From NCBI GenBank assembly GCA_050084985.1, contig JBITNC010000001.1, positions 48,546,001-48,610,000 on the forward strand: 64,000 nt of DNA. The letters are read 5' to 3'. Under the pieces are notes generated by a model that worked only from the letters and a program-made list of their open reading frames with translations, was not told where the DNA came from and made no database searches. This stretch comes from Nageia nagi (Eukaryota; Pinophyta). The position numbers and the translations under genes were made by a program. Positions within the stretch are counted from its first letter, which is position 1, and each line of letters starts with the position of its first letter. This document shows, in pieces, positions 46,457 through 58,325 of this stretch.

Positions 46457-47405
46457 ATAGGAGAATCCTTTTTACCCAAACACATTCTTGATGGTTCCAA
46501 CTTTGGTATTTGGGAACCTCATATGAGAGCTAAATTATAGGTAAGGAAGTTTTGGCAAATAGTAAATGAGAACCTTGTACCTCCCATATGAGAAGGCACT
46601 AGAGGCTTACAACATGAAGAATGAGTTGGCAATCTCCATGATCTTTTGTACAATTTTATATGATGTGCTCTTGATGATCTCCACTTCAACCTCAGCAAAA
46701 GAAGCTTGGGATAAGCTTAAGCAAATATACCTTAGTTCAAAGTTTTTAAGAAGATTTACTATTCTCCAAAAGTTGCTTCAATCTCATCAAGGGGAAGATG
46801 AAAATGTGACTATATACTTGAACAAAATCATTGAACTTAGGACCTAACTTGTTGCTTATAGGTGCAATTGGATCAATGATGAGTTCATGGTCTTCATCAT
46901 TCTTCAAAGCCTCTCTTCAAAATTTAGAAATTTTGTGACAATTATAGAAATAAGGCTCGATGATAAAAAAGAAGTCTTCTCCCTTGAGACCCTTTCTAGG
47001 CTCTTTTTGAAGCATGAAGAAACCCTTAACAAAAAGATGTTGATTTCTTCTCCTAAGGATAATAATGTTGCTCTTGGAGCAACCAAAACTCTTTTTAGGA
47101 AGAAGTTCAACCATCAAAAGAAATCTTACCCTTCTTCCTCCAAAAGGTTTGAGAAAAGAGGCAATGGCTACAACAATAATAAGAATAATGGCAATAATGT
47201 CAATAATAAGAACAATAATAACAATAGTAGAAACATCGAAAACAACAACCATTTTAAGCAAAGAGATGGAAAAGGCAAAGCAAACAATCCTTATCCTAAG
47301 AAAAAGTTTGATAGTAATTGTAGCTATTATGGAATCCAAGGTCACAAAGTAGCTGATTGCTACAAAAGGAAAAGAGAGGAAAAAACAAAGGTAATGGAAA
47401 TGTAA
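46457..47405 (+). pseudogene. gag: E7 gag relic
   Basis: The start codon equivalent to the gag ATG of E3 and E5 is ATA here (46457): ATA GGA GAA TCC TTT. A frameshift follows near 46585. Open blocks 46566-46847 and 46887-47405 cover the capsid-like region and an Asn-rich linker expanded by an NKNNGNNVNNKNNNN-like run. The knuckle is CSYYGIQGHKVADC (about 47319-47360), with the second Cys replaced by Tyr. The block ends EEKTKVMEM. Confidence 0.87.
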
Positions 47406-48840
47406 ATAACTTCAAACAAAAGAAGAATATTCAAGCTGGTTTTGCTACGATGCTCTACTCCATATCTTGTAATTTTTTATCTAATTGGGTTTTTAATTCT
47501 AGTTGCACTAATCACCTATGCTTTGAAAAGGAAAAGTTTGAGAACTTTCACAAGTATAGAAAAGATGTGGTTGTGATAGGTGATAATTCTACCCTTGAAG
47601 TCTAAAGAATTTGGAGTGTGTTGATTCATGGAAAGGTTCTTGAAAATATTCTCTATGTTCCTAAGTTAAGGATGAATCTTCTCTCCTTGATCTAAGTTAC
47701 TAGAAAAGGGTACTCTTTTGAGTTTAAATCTCAATCTTGATGCATTAAGAAAGGACTTACCATGTTGGTTAAAGGGTCAGTAAAAGATTATCTCTACATT
47801 ATAGATCAAGTTCCATTCAAGATGTGTCTTACTACAAGTACATGTTCTAGAGGCATTCTTTGGCACCAATGTTTAGGGCTCCTTAACCACAAGAATATTC
47901 AAGTCATGAAAGACCAAGAACTTGTGAAAGATTTCCCTTCAATTTCTCCTTTGATTGGTCTATGCAAGAAGTGCATTCTTGGTAAGATGCATAGATAAAA
48001 GTTTAAAAAAAGAAAGGCAACAAGAGCATCTCATCCTCTTCAACTTGTGCATTTAGATTTTATAGGTCCATTTTAGACTAAGTCACATGGAGGAGCATCT
48101 TACATCTTGACCTTCATCGATGATTTTAGTATGATGACTTTTAGCTATCTTCTTGAGCACAAGGATCAAACCTTTGAGATTTTTAAGGATTTTAAAGCCT
48201 TTGTTGAGAATCAGACTAACCTTAAGATCAAGATGTTGAGATCAGATAAGGAGGGAGAATACAATAGTAATGAGTTCAATGGCTATTGTGCTAAGTGTGG
48301 AATTAAGAGGTAGTTTATGATTCCTTACACTCCTCAGCAGAATGGTGTTATCGAAAGAAAAAATAGAATAATTATGGAAATGGCTAGATGCATGTTGGGT
48401 AATCTTCCTAATTTCTTATGGGGTGAAGTTGTGAGCACTATTATTTACACCTTGAATAGGTGTCCCATAAAGGCCATTTAGGGTAAAACACCTTTGAGGC
48501 ATGGTCAGGAAGAAAACCTAACATTTCTCATCTTAGGGTGTTTAGTTGTAAAGCATTCTCCTACATTATTTCTAAGAAAAGGAAAAAGTTAGAAAAAAGA
48601 GCCTAAAAATGCATCTTTATGGGTTATGATAGGTAACATAGAGGCTACAGGCTCTACTCTCTATCCTACAAAGCTATGTTTATTTTAAGGGATGTAAAGT
48701 TGAATGAACTTCATGAAGAATCTACTTCTAATAAAGATGTTGATGATCTAAAAGACTCTTCAATTGCACCTAGCTGGTTAGATATTGATCTTGATAAGTC
48801 ATCTTAAGAACAAAATTATCCAACATAAAGGGTAACAAGG
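47406..48840 (+). pseudogene. pol: E7 protease and integrase relic
   Basis: The protease site reads FNSSCTNHLCFEKEKFENF, sharing the Asp-to-Asn and Gly-to-Ser changes with E5. The zinc finger keeps HQCLGLLNHKNIQV and LCKKC. The integrase core has FIDDFSMMTF, then RSDKEGEYNS (where relatives have RSDNG), and IERKNRIIMEMARCMLGN. Stops sit before FMIPYTP and GKTP, and a frameshift follows GKTP. Confidence 0.87.
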
Positions 48841-50405
48841 AGCATGACCTTGAATAAATTCTTATTTGCCAAGATTGATAATAAGCATGAGCCCTCAACC
48901 TTCAAAGAAGCTTCTAAGTACGAGTGTTGGATGGAAGCCATGAAAGTGGAGTATGAGGCACTTATGAAAAATGAAACTTGGGATTTGGTTTCATATCCCA
49001 ATGAGAATAATGTTATTAGCAATAAGTGGATCTATAAGATCAAGTTCAATTCAATTGGATATATTGAGAAATATAAGGCAAGGTTAGTAGCCAAAAGTTT
49101 TGCTAAAAATACGATGTAGATTATGAGGAAGTTTTTGCTCCCATGGCAAAGATGCCTACTGTGAGAATTATCCTTGCTCTTTTTATAGCTCAAGAATGGA
49201 AAGTTTTTCAACTTGACATCAAAAGTGCATTTCTCAATGGTGACTTAAATATGGAATATTCATGAATCAACTAGAAGGGTTCATTATGGAAGGCAAAGAG
49301 TCCTTTGTATGGACTTAAGAAAGCACCTCAAGCTTGGTACAAAAATATTTTAGGGTACTTTGTAGACATTGGATTCTCTAAGTGTTTTTTTGACTCTGAT
49401 CTATATGTGCTTAATCAAAGAAAAGATATGGTCTTAATTTTCCTTTATGTGGATGATCTTCTAATAACTAGGAACAATGATGAAATAATTCAAGAGTGCA
49501 TATCCAAACTTAAGCCAACATTTGAAATGACTGATCTTAGTCTCTTACACTACTATCTTGGAATGCAAGTGTATCAATATAAGGATTGTACTTATCTTAA
49601 TTAATCTAAGTAGATATCAGATATCTTGCAAAAGTTTGGAATGGAGGAGTGTAGATATACTGTGATCTCAGTCTCTCTTAGAATTATTATTTCTTCTATC
49701 TCTAACTCTTAGTTGGTTGATGCTACAACTTACAGGTAATTAATTGGTAGTCTTTTATATTTGACTATTTTCAGGCCAGATATTACCTTTGTAGTGAATC
49801 TGATGGCTTGATTCATGTAGAAACCATATGCTGAGCAACTCAATGCTATTAAGAAAATATTGATGTATGTTGCAAGGACTAAGAATATTGCTCTCAAGTA
49901 TTCTAAGTTTCCCTCATTTATTCTCTCTAGATTCTCATATTCTAACTATGGAGGAGATAGAGATGACATGAAATCAACCTCTATGTATGTGTTTAGCATT
50001 GGTTTAGATGCTATCTCTTAGGATTCCAAGAAGTAGCCTATTATTTCTCTTTCCACCATAGAAGCCAAGTATCATACCATGTCTGTTGTAGCCTAGGAAG
50101 CCATTTGGTTAAGGCATCTTCTAAAATAAATTGGATATGAGCAAGCTAGTTTATCCTTGATTTTTTTAGATCATCAGTAAGCTATTTCTTTGGTTAAGAA
50201 TCTTGTGTTCTATTAGAGAATAAAATATGTAGAAATCTATGCCCATTTTATTAGGAACAAGGTTCTTAATGACATCATACACCTGGAGTATTGTCCATCC
50301 ACCTTGAACTCTATTGATTTGTTCACCAATTCACTCCTGAAAACTTAGTTTTGTAAGCTTAGGGATGCTATTAGGTTGGTGAAGTTTCCCTTAAGGGGAA
50401 GTGAA
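48841..50405 (+). pseudogene. pol: E7 RT and RNase H relic
   Basis: RT blocks run from 48844-49119 (SNKWIYKIKFNS) to 49305-49604. A small deletion between repeated ctttgt words removed the codons between GKES and LYGLKKAP near 49300. The active site is YVDDLLITRNN (YVDD at 49446-49457). RNase H is degenerate and ends near 50405 at the shared ggtgaagtttcccttaag block. Confidence 0.88.
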
Positions 50406-51119
50406 TTTTGAATTCTTATGTTGAATTCATGTTTGTGATGACAACTTCACTCCTAGGAGGATTATGTGTTGTATAGTGTTGATTTTGTTGTACACCTTCA
50501 TGGTAAGTTCGCTCTATGTGAAAAACTCTTACAAATTTTTAAAGCAAAAATATTGGCCAATCTAACAATATTAAGTTATCCATATGTGAGGAACTTTTAT
50601 GTATATTTTAGCACTATTTAGTTATCCATATGTAAGGAAATCATATGTGCATGCTCTATTTTGTAATGATAATCAACACATGTTTTATATACATCATGTG
50701 ACTATGAGTTTTGGCTTGGCATCTTGGTGATGACTTATAGTGCACCATTTATTAGTTCATGATGGTATTTGAGTGATTCATCTATCCTTCTTACTATGAA
50801 TATGTTGCATCTAACTAATCTTATTATTTGAGCTACTTATGACTTATAAGTTTCTTTGAGATTACAGGTTACTTCAGGTATGAAGGCTCTTGGAGACTCA
50901 TTCACAACTTCCAATTCGATGACTACTTCATGTACATTAAAATTGGTTATGGTTAATAATTGTATTTGAAAAAGTAGTGAGTCTCAAACTAGATCTTTCT
51001 CACTTTACAAATATGTAAAAATTTATCATATTCATTGTATTTGTTTGGAGGAGAACTCTCTTAATTTCTCTCTTTCTTCTCTCTTATTCGCTCTATCCCA
51101 ATATTGCATTAAGGGAGAG
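50406..51119 (+). other. E7 3' untranslated region and polypurine tract
   Basis: Family 3' UTR with the ttatccatatgt(g/a)aggaa repeat. Purine tract attaagggagag at 51108-51119. Confidence 0.75.
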
Positions 51120-51617
51120 TGTTTGTGTATGATGAATTATTGTAAATATTATGTAATAATCTTCTATGTAATTTCACTAATACTTAAAGGTATCATTTAA
51201 TACCTTAAGTATTTAACTAAATATGATAATGTAACTCATCCTTCACTCCATGTCATGAGCATGCTCCTTGGGTAAAAGGATGTGCATGTCATGCTTTTTT
51301 ACATTTGATAAAAGGGTGATCCAAAGAGGCATTTTGGACTATAAATAGAAGACTCCATTTTTGTGATCACACACCAATTTGTGGATTAAAGTTATGCTAT
51401 AGGATGGTGATTAGGAGTTGAGATTAGATGGATTGTAAGAGAGTTGGATTTGTGATTGAAGTAAAGATCTAGTTAGTGGATGTATTCCTAGTTGGAGGAA
51501 TCACTTACATCTTGTGTTACATTTTAAGATTGCTTTGTGAGTTTGTTAGTTGTGTTTGTGAGCTTTCATGTGATCTTGGTAGTTTAGAGTTGTTCATGTT
51601 ATAGTTAAATTCTCACA
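51120..51617 (+). repeat. E7 3' LTR
   Basis: TGTTTGTGTATGATG...TCTCACA, 498 bp, same terminal CACA as the 5' LTR. Confidence 0.92.
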
Positions 51618-52070
51618 ATATACAAACATTTAAGAAAGATTTTAAAAATTTGATGATGAAAGAAACTGAAAGTGTAGGAGATTATTGTGTAAGATTCAAA
51701 GATGTGGTAAACAAATTGGCCACTCTTGATGAAATTTTGCAAACACATGTTGTTGTGAAGAATTTGTTAAGATCACTCTCACCAAAATATGATAATATGA
51801 TAATTGCTCTTAATAAATTACAAAAAATAAATGCAAAAAGATAAACACATCACCATAAAAGAACATCAATGTACCTTAGGAAAATGTTTTAAGGAAAGAA
51901 AACCCCAACAACAACCAAAAGCTCCTCTTATAAATAATGGACATAAAAATATATGATCAAAACCAATATTTTCCTTCCTTCAAAAGGGCATCTAAGATAA
52001 CAATACCATGGCCTCCAAAATAAGCATGGAATAACATCACAAAATGCTATGAAAAATATGATAATAATGC
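51618..52070 (+). pseudogene. gag: Family C gag relic, C-terminal part
   Basis: Continues the gag of 43016-43436: QTFKKDFKNLMMKETESVGD, then VNKLATLDEI, VVVKNLLRSLSPKYDNMI. This is the second half of the UBN2 gag domain. After the stop at 51842, a frameshifted Lys/Gln-rich region follows. No protease, integrase or RT of this family is visible downstream, so C is truncated or rearranged there. Confidence 0.8.
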
Positions 52071-52629
52071 ATTTTTTCTTTACAATGTTTTGCATAAAAC
52101 AAAATCCTCTTTACTTTTCCCACTCTCTTCTCTCAATAATTTTCATGTTCATAAATGAGCTCTTAAACCTCCTTTTATAAAGTTTTCAAGGGATTAAAAT
52201 ATAATAAATATGGTAAGTACATAATTTTGTATACCTAACATTAGGTATACCTAACATTTTAAGTATTCAAGTACAACACTTTTTAGTTATATTTTAGTAT
52301 TTATACCAAATAATACATAAACCATCACATTAGGGGCACATATATTTTAGGAGTTCCATGTCACTTAGTTAACTATCCTTAAGCATCACATAATACTATG
52401 GGAATAAGGGCATTTTATTTTCCTTCAAAACTTTAAAACTCTTTAAGTCATTCACAACATGTTGGATTACAATGTCGTCAAAAGCATTGGAGAAAAGAAA
52501 CTAAGAGGACTACTTCATGAAGAAGTATTTATACTAGTTTTAAAGGATCCATTTTTAGATCACTCCATTCCACTAAGAAAACTTTTGATCCCAAAAATCC
52601 TATAGATAAAGAAATGATGTGAGGGTAAA
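52071..52629. other. Unassigned; possible LTR remnant of the gypsy relic
   Basis: No gene. On the minus strand a TATA-like ttataaaagg lies near 52180, and tgttgtgaatg begins at 52459. That is where a 3' LTR of the minus-strand gypsy relic would be expected. A small imperfect repeat gtatacctaacatt lies at 52231-52258. The LTR idea is weak because no partner LTR was found. Confidence 0.25.
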
Positions 52630-53835
52630 TCCCCCTCATTCAATCCCTTGAACCATTTAGCCTTTTATGGATGTGAACTTTTCAATTCAACACACCAAAT
52701 ATCATGTGTGTTGCTACAAAGGGACCTTATTTTATTTTTTAATATCACATCTATTTATACATCCATATGTTTTAGTGCAAAATTGTTAATTGAAGATGAA
52801 ATATAAGCTTTCTCTTTTGTAATCAGTGTTGGCTCATACAACTTTAAGTTATCAACATACATAATTGATAATATTTATATGTAACTGAAAAGATTCAAAT
52901 GAAAAGCATTCTCTCTAACTTGTGCAATGAGGGTAAAAGGTCCATACCTTAAAGGTTTCAATTTATTACTTGCAATATGCAATATTGTTTTGATGCTATA
53001 AAGCCACACTTGATCACCCTCTTTAAATTTATTATGGACTTGAATCATTACTTGTACTTTGCTTAGCTCTTTTACAATTGTTCTTATACCTTTTGATGAA
53101 GTAACCTCATCCTTTCTACAAAATTCTTGATTCATTCTAGCTTCTCACTGTAAAGTTTTGTAAATCCATTACTAGATGAAGCAAATGCCATATCAAAAAG
53201 AGATTTTTGCAAATAACCAAAACATGTATCAAAAGGAATTTTATTGGTTGATAAATGAATAGCTCAATTGTATGCATGATGAATGTATCCCAAATTCTCA
53301 TCTCATATCTTTGGATGCTTTCCAAAATAACCTCTCAGAAGATGTATCACTTTATTGTTAATCACCTCAATTTGTCCATCAATCTTTGGATGAAATGCAA
53401 TGCTTCTCTTCAAATTTGTATCCATCTTCTCCCATAAAGATATCCAAGAGTTTTTAAGGAAATTTGAAAGCTTATTTGAAATAATGGAAGTAAGAAGACC
53501 AAAATGAAATGAAACATTAGTTAAGAAAATATTAGTTGCCTCTTATCTCGTTACTATCTTTTTACATGAAATCAAAATATACATCTTATTGAATTGATAC
53601 ACTATCACAAACAAATAATCAATACCTCTTTTAGAAAAAGGAAAATCACATAAAAAGAACATATAAATACTTTCCCATATCTATATAAGATGATCTCTTT
53701 TACCAACAGGAATGCAAAGCTTACCCAAATGAATAAATAATTCATCATGAAAATGATAGTTAACATTACCAACATCATCACCATGGCATATTATTTGATA
53801 TACCTCTTTGAAATCAGGATCTTTAATGTATTATT
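52630..53835 (-). pseudogene. pol: Ty3/gypsy integrase relic
   Basis: Minus-strand blocks in order: FPFSKRGIDYLFVIVYQFNK (core, first Asp present), then FLTNVSFHFGLLTSIISNK, then IAFHPKIDGQIEVINNKVIH. The second catalytic position is Asn (SNK for SDR), and the Glu is present in the QIEVINN block. After it come HPKIWDENLGYIHHAYN, FKEGDQVWLYS and KPLRYGPFTLIAQVRENAFHLNL, the usual integrase C-terminal barrel. Last is LCSNTHDIWCVELKSSHP*KAKWF, a tail seen in some plant gypsy elements. Frameshifts and stops throughout. Upstream RT and RNase H were not found. Confidence 0.85.
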
Positions 53836-55178
53836 CTTTGTAATCATCATGCATCAAAGAACTATTTTAAATAATTACTCCAACTAGAGCTGTAGCCCAA
53901 AATTCATGCTAATTTTGGACTAAAATGCATAAACAAGTTACAAACATGTATGAACTTCAAATGTACATCATCTTGTGATTCTCTTATTTTCAATTTGAAA
54001 ATATTTATGGTAAATATATGTATAAAACTTCAAATGAACTTTAAAGAACTTGCAAGAATATGAAATATACCTAAATGCATCTACTGTGGGTAAGAGGACC
54101 TCTAATTTAGGCCCTTTAAGGTACCTAAATAAGATTAAAGTGATTTTCCTCACTCCAAATAGCAATGTGAGATCCCTAGTCCCCAAATCAATAAAGAAAA
54201 TGAAGTATATGATGCCTATGATGAAAAATGTTATCCCTAAATGTTGGTTTGATGGTTTGAAATATGTAATTTGTAAGTTTAGGTGGATCCTTACATGAGT
54301 TATTGGGAAAATGTAAGATTTAGTATTTCAGACCCTATGAAAGCTCACAACCTATGAAATTATAAGATCTTTAAATATCCTTTGGATATATGAGATCTAA
54401 GGATACCCATAAGAGTAAATGTAAGATTAAACCAAAAACTAATGCTTGTATGGATTCAAATTTAAGATTATACGATGGAAATGTAATTTATTATGAATCT
54501 AGCCTACCAAAAAAGCTAAATGTACATAAGTTTATTTGAGGATACAAAGGTGAATCATCCTAAGCTTTTCCATGGTGGAAATATCTCTAAACCTAGAAAA
54601 ACCTTAAGTATATAAAATATATGCAATAATATATCAATCTAACCATAAATTTACCCCTTTGAATGTTATCTTATGTGTCTAAAACCAAGCTCAAAGAGAA
54701 TTGATGGAGAATTAAGGTTCATACCCTTGAATATTCCAAACCCTAGCTTCAAACCCTAATCATACAATCTTGGAGTAATTTGATAGCGAAAATCATAAGT
54801 GTCTATGAGAAAAATAAGTTAGGAGATTAATGATCCAAGAATTTGAATTCTAATTTTGCATTAAGTTATATACCTCTTTTGATAACTGAAGTGAATATAG
54901 GTAGATATCCACTTTTGCACTTTAATGTGAGTTTAAGTCAATTTTAGATCCTTTTGCAATACTTTAGCTTTTGAGAATATATTTGAAAACTAGAAATTAG
55001 ATAAAATAATGAATCAAAATATATCAATGTATTTAACTCACATTATTTAAAAAGTTTTTTTTATGTCTACATTTTACCCCTAATGGACTAGATCGTTTGC
55101 ACAAAATACTTAGTTCAACACTTGTGTATATAAATGGATGTTAGTTTAGACAATCATTTTGAACATTTGAAATAATAT
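53836..55178. other. No gene recognised
   Basis: AT-rich DNA with short open frames only. No LTR end, coding motif or RNA gene supported. Confidence 0.45.
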
Positions 55179-55365
55179 AAAATTTTGCAAATTTAGAACA
55201 AATATGCTTAGAAGTTCAAATTTATTTTTCAACAATTCAAACCCTAAACAATGTGTTCATGTTGGAAAAAAGCATAAAATTTAGAACAAATATGAATAGC
55301 AATTTGAATGTACTTTTCAATAATTTGAACCCTAAATAATGTATTTGTGTTAGAAAAAATTGTAA
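55179..55365. repeat. Two imperfect tandem units of about 90 bp
   Basis: Both units begin aaaattt and contain tagaacaaatatg. Both end in a block starting aaccctaaa(c/t)aatgt, followed by gttggaaaaaa/gttagaaaaaa. Confidence 0.65.
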
Positions 55366-55376
55366 AATTTGAAGCA

Positions 55377-55652
55377 ACTTATATATAGTACTTGACATTT
55401 GCTAAGCCTATGTAAAGTTGTTTCATGATGGTAGAGCTTTAAACCACTTATATAGTATTTGATGATTAGATACGTCAAACCTATGCAAAGTGTTCATGAT
55501 GGTAATATTTTTGAACCAATTATATAGGATTTTATTAATAATATATATCAAATTTGAGTAAAGTGTTCATGTAAGTAGGACTTTGAGTCAATTATATAGT
55601 ATTTAATGATTACATACATTAAACCTATGCAAAGCACTCGTGATGGAGTAAC
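55377..55652. repeat. Four imperfect tandem units of about 70 bp
   Basis: Each unit has a(c/a)ttatata(g), a cctatg(c/t)aaag-type core and tcatgatgg-type end. Units start near 55377, 55446, 55517 and 55589. Possibly a minor satellite or an internal repeat of an unidentified element. Confidence 0.7.
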
Positions 55653-55679
55653 CACATAAACTTACTAACAAGCATGCAA

Positions 55680-56665
55680 TCTTGCTAAAAATTTGAAATT
55701 CAAACTTTTACATTTTGAAATAAAAGCATTTTGTATTTAAAAAAATTGAAATTTGGTAGCTTTGAACTTTGAAAACTTTAAAATTTTGAAAAAATTTGAA
55801 CACTTGCACTTTTGGAAACACTTTTGAGAATTTTGTAATTTTGAAATAAAACTTTACATTTTTTATATAAAATCTTTTTGCATTTAAAAATTGAAACTTT
55901 GCATTTTTCTTGCCCTAGTATAGGTTTATATGCTTGTAAGATTGTAGATCTACCCAATATTCAACTGATTATTTGTAGACGAGTATGTAGTTATGGATGT
56001 AAGTATGTATTACTTATAGAATGTTGAGGAGTAAGTGTAAAATATATCCCAATCATGAATCAATGTAGGATATGCCTTAATTTATATCAACATGAAATAA
56101 ATCATATGCCCAACTCAAAACCATGGTGTGTAAGTGTGGAAATATTTGTATCTCTCTTTCTAATGTTTTGTGTGGTACGGGGTTTCAAAACCCAATATGG
56201 AAGGATGCATAGATCCACCCATTTTTAGACATTCAAATATTTAGAAATAAAATTATGTAATGGCTTTGAGCCAATAGATATTATTTTCCATTTATCCATA
56301 AGTTGTAGGATTTAGGTATTGATTCATGTAAGATATGTGTAAATGAATTTCCCCCCAAATAATGATTTTATGGATGAACAAAGTGAAGGCCAAAAAAGCA
56401 TTGGTTGATTTACAAGATAAGCTATTTGAAAGATAAACATATTTTAAACTTTTTAGATTTTGAAATTTTTACTTTTTTGAAATTTTTATATATTTAAAAT
56501 TTTGAATTTGAGCTTTTAGAAATTTTGAATTTTTTATTTTGATAATTTTAGAAATTTTGAACTTTTGAATTTGAGAATTTATAAATTTTGAATTTTTGAT
56601 TTTGAACTTTTAAAAAAAATTTGAAGAAATTTTGATTTTTAGACATTTTGAAGATATTTATATTT
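55680..56665. repeat. Low-complexity TTTGAAATTTT-rich DNA
   Basis: Two runs (about 55680-55910 and 56440-56665) of degenerate gaaattttgaattttt words are separated by about 500 bp of unassigned sequence. No coding potential. Confidence 0.6.
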
Positions 56666-57151
56666 TGATAAATGTTTGTATATTAATGCTCAATGATGTT
56701 TTACAAACCAAGAATGGTTTATGAATGTAGGTATGCAACCTACCAAAATGTTGGGAGTTAAGCATGAACACTACTACATTTTAGCAATTTTTCAGCATAC
56801 CATACATCATATAATTGCATTTTGATGCTATGACACAAGATGCATCACTTTTTGGCATGTATACATCAATGATTAGCATATTGATTATGTTAAACAATAC
56901 ATCAAGTCAAAAATAATAATAAAAAAAGCATAAATCATGCACACATATCATGGCATGATCTGTTATCAATTTTTAATGCATTCCCTTGATCTATGATCAA
57001 TTTTTAATGATGATGCATGATACCATTAATGAGTGAATGAAGGATATTTCCCTCTAAAAGGGCATTGTTGCAGTGCAAATCTATAGTAGTTGAAGACATG
57101 TTGAAGAGCGTAGAGACTAGTGTGTATATCCATTTTGTAGTAAGCAAAATA
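56666..57151. other. No gene recognised
   Basis: AT-rich flank of M2. The five bases before the M2 LTR are aaata (57147-57151). They would be its target duplication if the same word follows its other LTR outside the window. Confidence 0.4.
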
Positions 57152-57645
57152 TGAAGGAAATAACACTAACAAGATAATTCCTAATCAACCAAGATCATAT
57201 GAAAGCTCACAATTACATCTAACAAACTCACAAAGCAATCTTACAACACAAGATGTAAATGGTTCCTCCAACTAGGAGTACATCCATTAACTAGAACTTT
57301 ACTTCAATCACAAATACAACTCTCTTACAATCCTCCTAATCTCAACTCTTATACTTCTATCCTATAGCATAACTTTACTCCACAATTGGTGTGTAATCAC
57401 AAAGAGGGGGCCTTCTATTTATAAGACAAAATCCCTCTTTAGATAACCTTTTTATCTAATGTACAATAGCATGACATGCACATCCTTTTACCCAAGGGAC
57501 ATGCTCATGACATGGAGTGTAGGACAAGTTACATTATCATATTCACTTAAATACTTAAGGTGTCAAATGATACCCTTAACTATTAGTGAATTTACATAGA
57601 ATATTATTACAAAACCTTTACAATAATGCATTATACATTCCAACA
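57152..57645 (-). repeat. M2 3' LTR
   Basis: Plus strand TGAAGG...CCAACA, 494 bp, same family as the E and M1 LTRs. It is followed by the polypurine tract ctcccccttaat (57646-57657, minus-strand attaagggggag). Confidence 0.9.
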
Positions 57646-58325
57646 CTCCCCCTTAATGTAATATTGGGATAGAGAGAGTAAGAGAGAAGAAGAAGAGAAA
57701 CTAAGAGAGTTCTCCTTCAAATAGATACAACAAAGATGAGAACTTTTTACATATTTGTAAAGTAAGAAAGATCTAGTTTGAGACTCATTACTTTGCCAAA
57801 TACAATCATTAACCACAACTGGTTTTAATGTACATGAAGTAGTCATCCAACTAGAAGTCATGAAGAGTCTCCAAAAGCCTGCATACTTGAGGTAAGTAAC
57901 CTACAATCTCAAAGGAACCTGCAAGTCATAAGTAGCTTAAATAACAAGATCAATTAGATGCAACATATTCATCTCATCAATGATAGATGAATCACACAAA
58001 TGCCATCATATGGTTCACTATAAGTCATCACAAAGATGTCATGCCAAAAAACTTATAGTCACCTGATGTATATAAAAACATGTGTTGATTACAAAATAGA
58101 GCATGCACATACGAGTTCCTTAGATATGGATAACTAAATAGTGCCAAAAGACACATAAGAGTTCCTCACACATTGATAATTGAACATGGCTAGAGTGGCC
58201 AATTTGTACAATAAGTTCCTCATGCAAAGCGAACTTACCATGAAGGTGTACAATAAAATCAACATTATATAGCATAAAATTCTCTTAAGGGTGAAGTTGT
58301 CATCACAAACATGAATTCAACATAA
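57646..58325 (-). other. M2 3' untranslated region
   Basis: Minus-strand family 3' UTR, with the ccatatctaagg/ccacacattg-type duplicated unit seen in other copies. Confidence 0.75.

Larger units (their letters stand above)
43437..51617 (+). mobile_element. E7: near full-length Ty1/copia element inserted in C gag
   Basis: The LTRs 43437-43887 and 51120-51617 are flanked by perfect duplications ATATA (43432-43436 and 51618-51622). Excision restores the C gag reading frame VVNIQTFKKD. The 5' LTR is 451 bp, having lost part of its 3' region, against 498 bp for the 3' LTR. All coding domains are present but broken. Confidence 0.93.

Noticed and set aside
52231-52258. Repeated gtatacctaacatt as a possible MITE end or operator
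   Set aside because: Only two short copies, with no matching inverted terminal repeat or target duplication seen.
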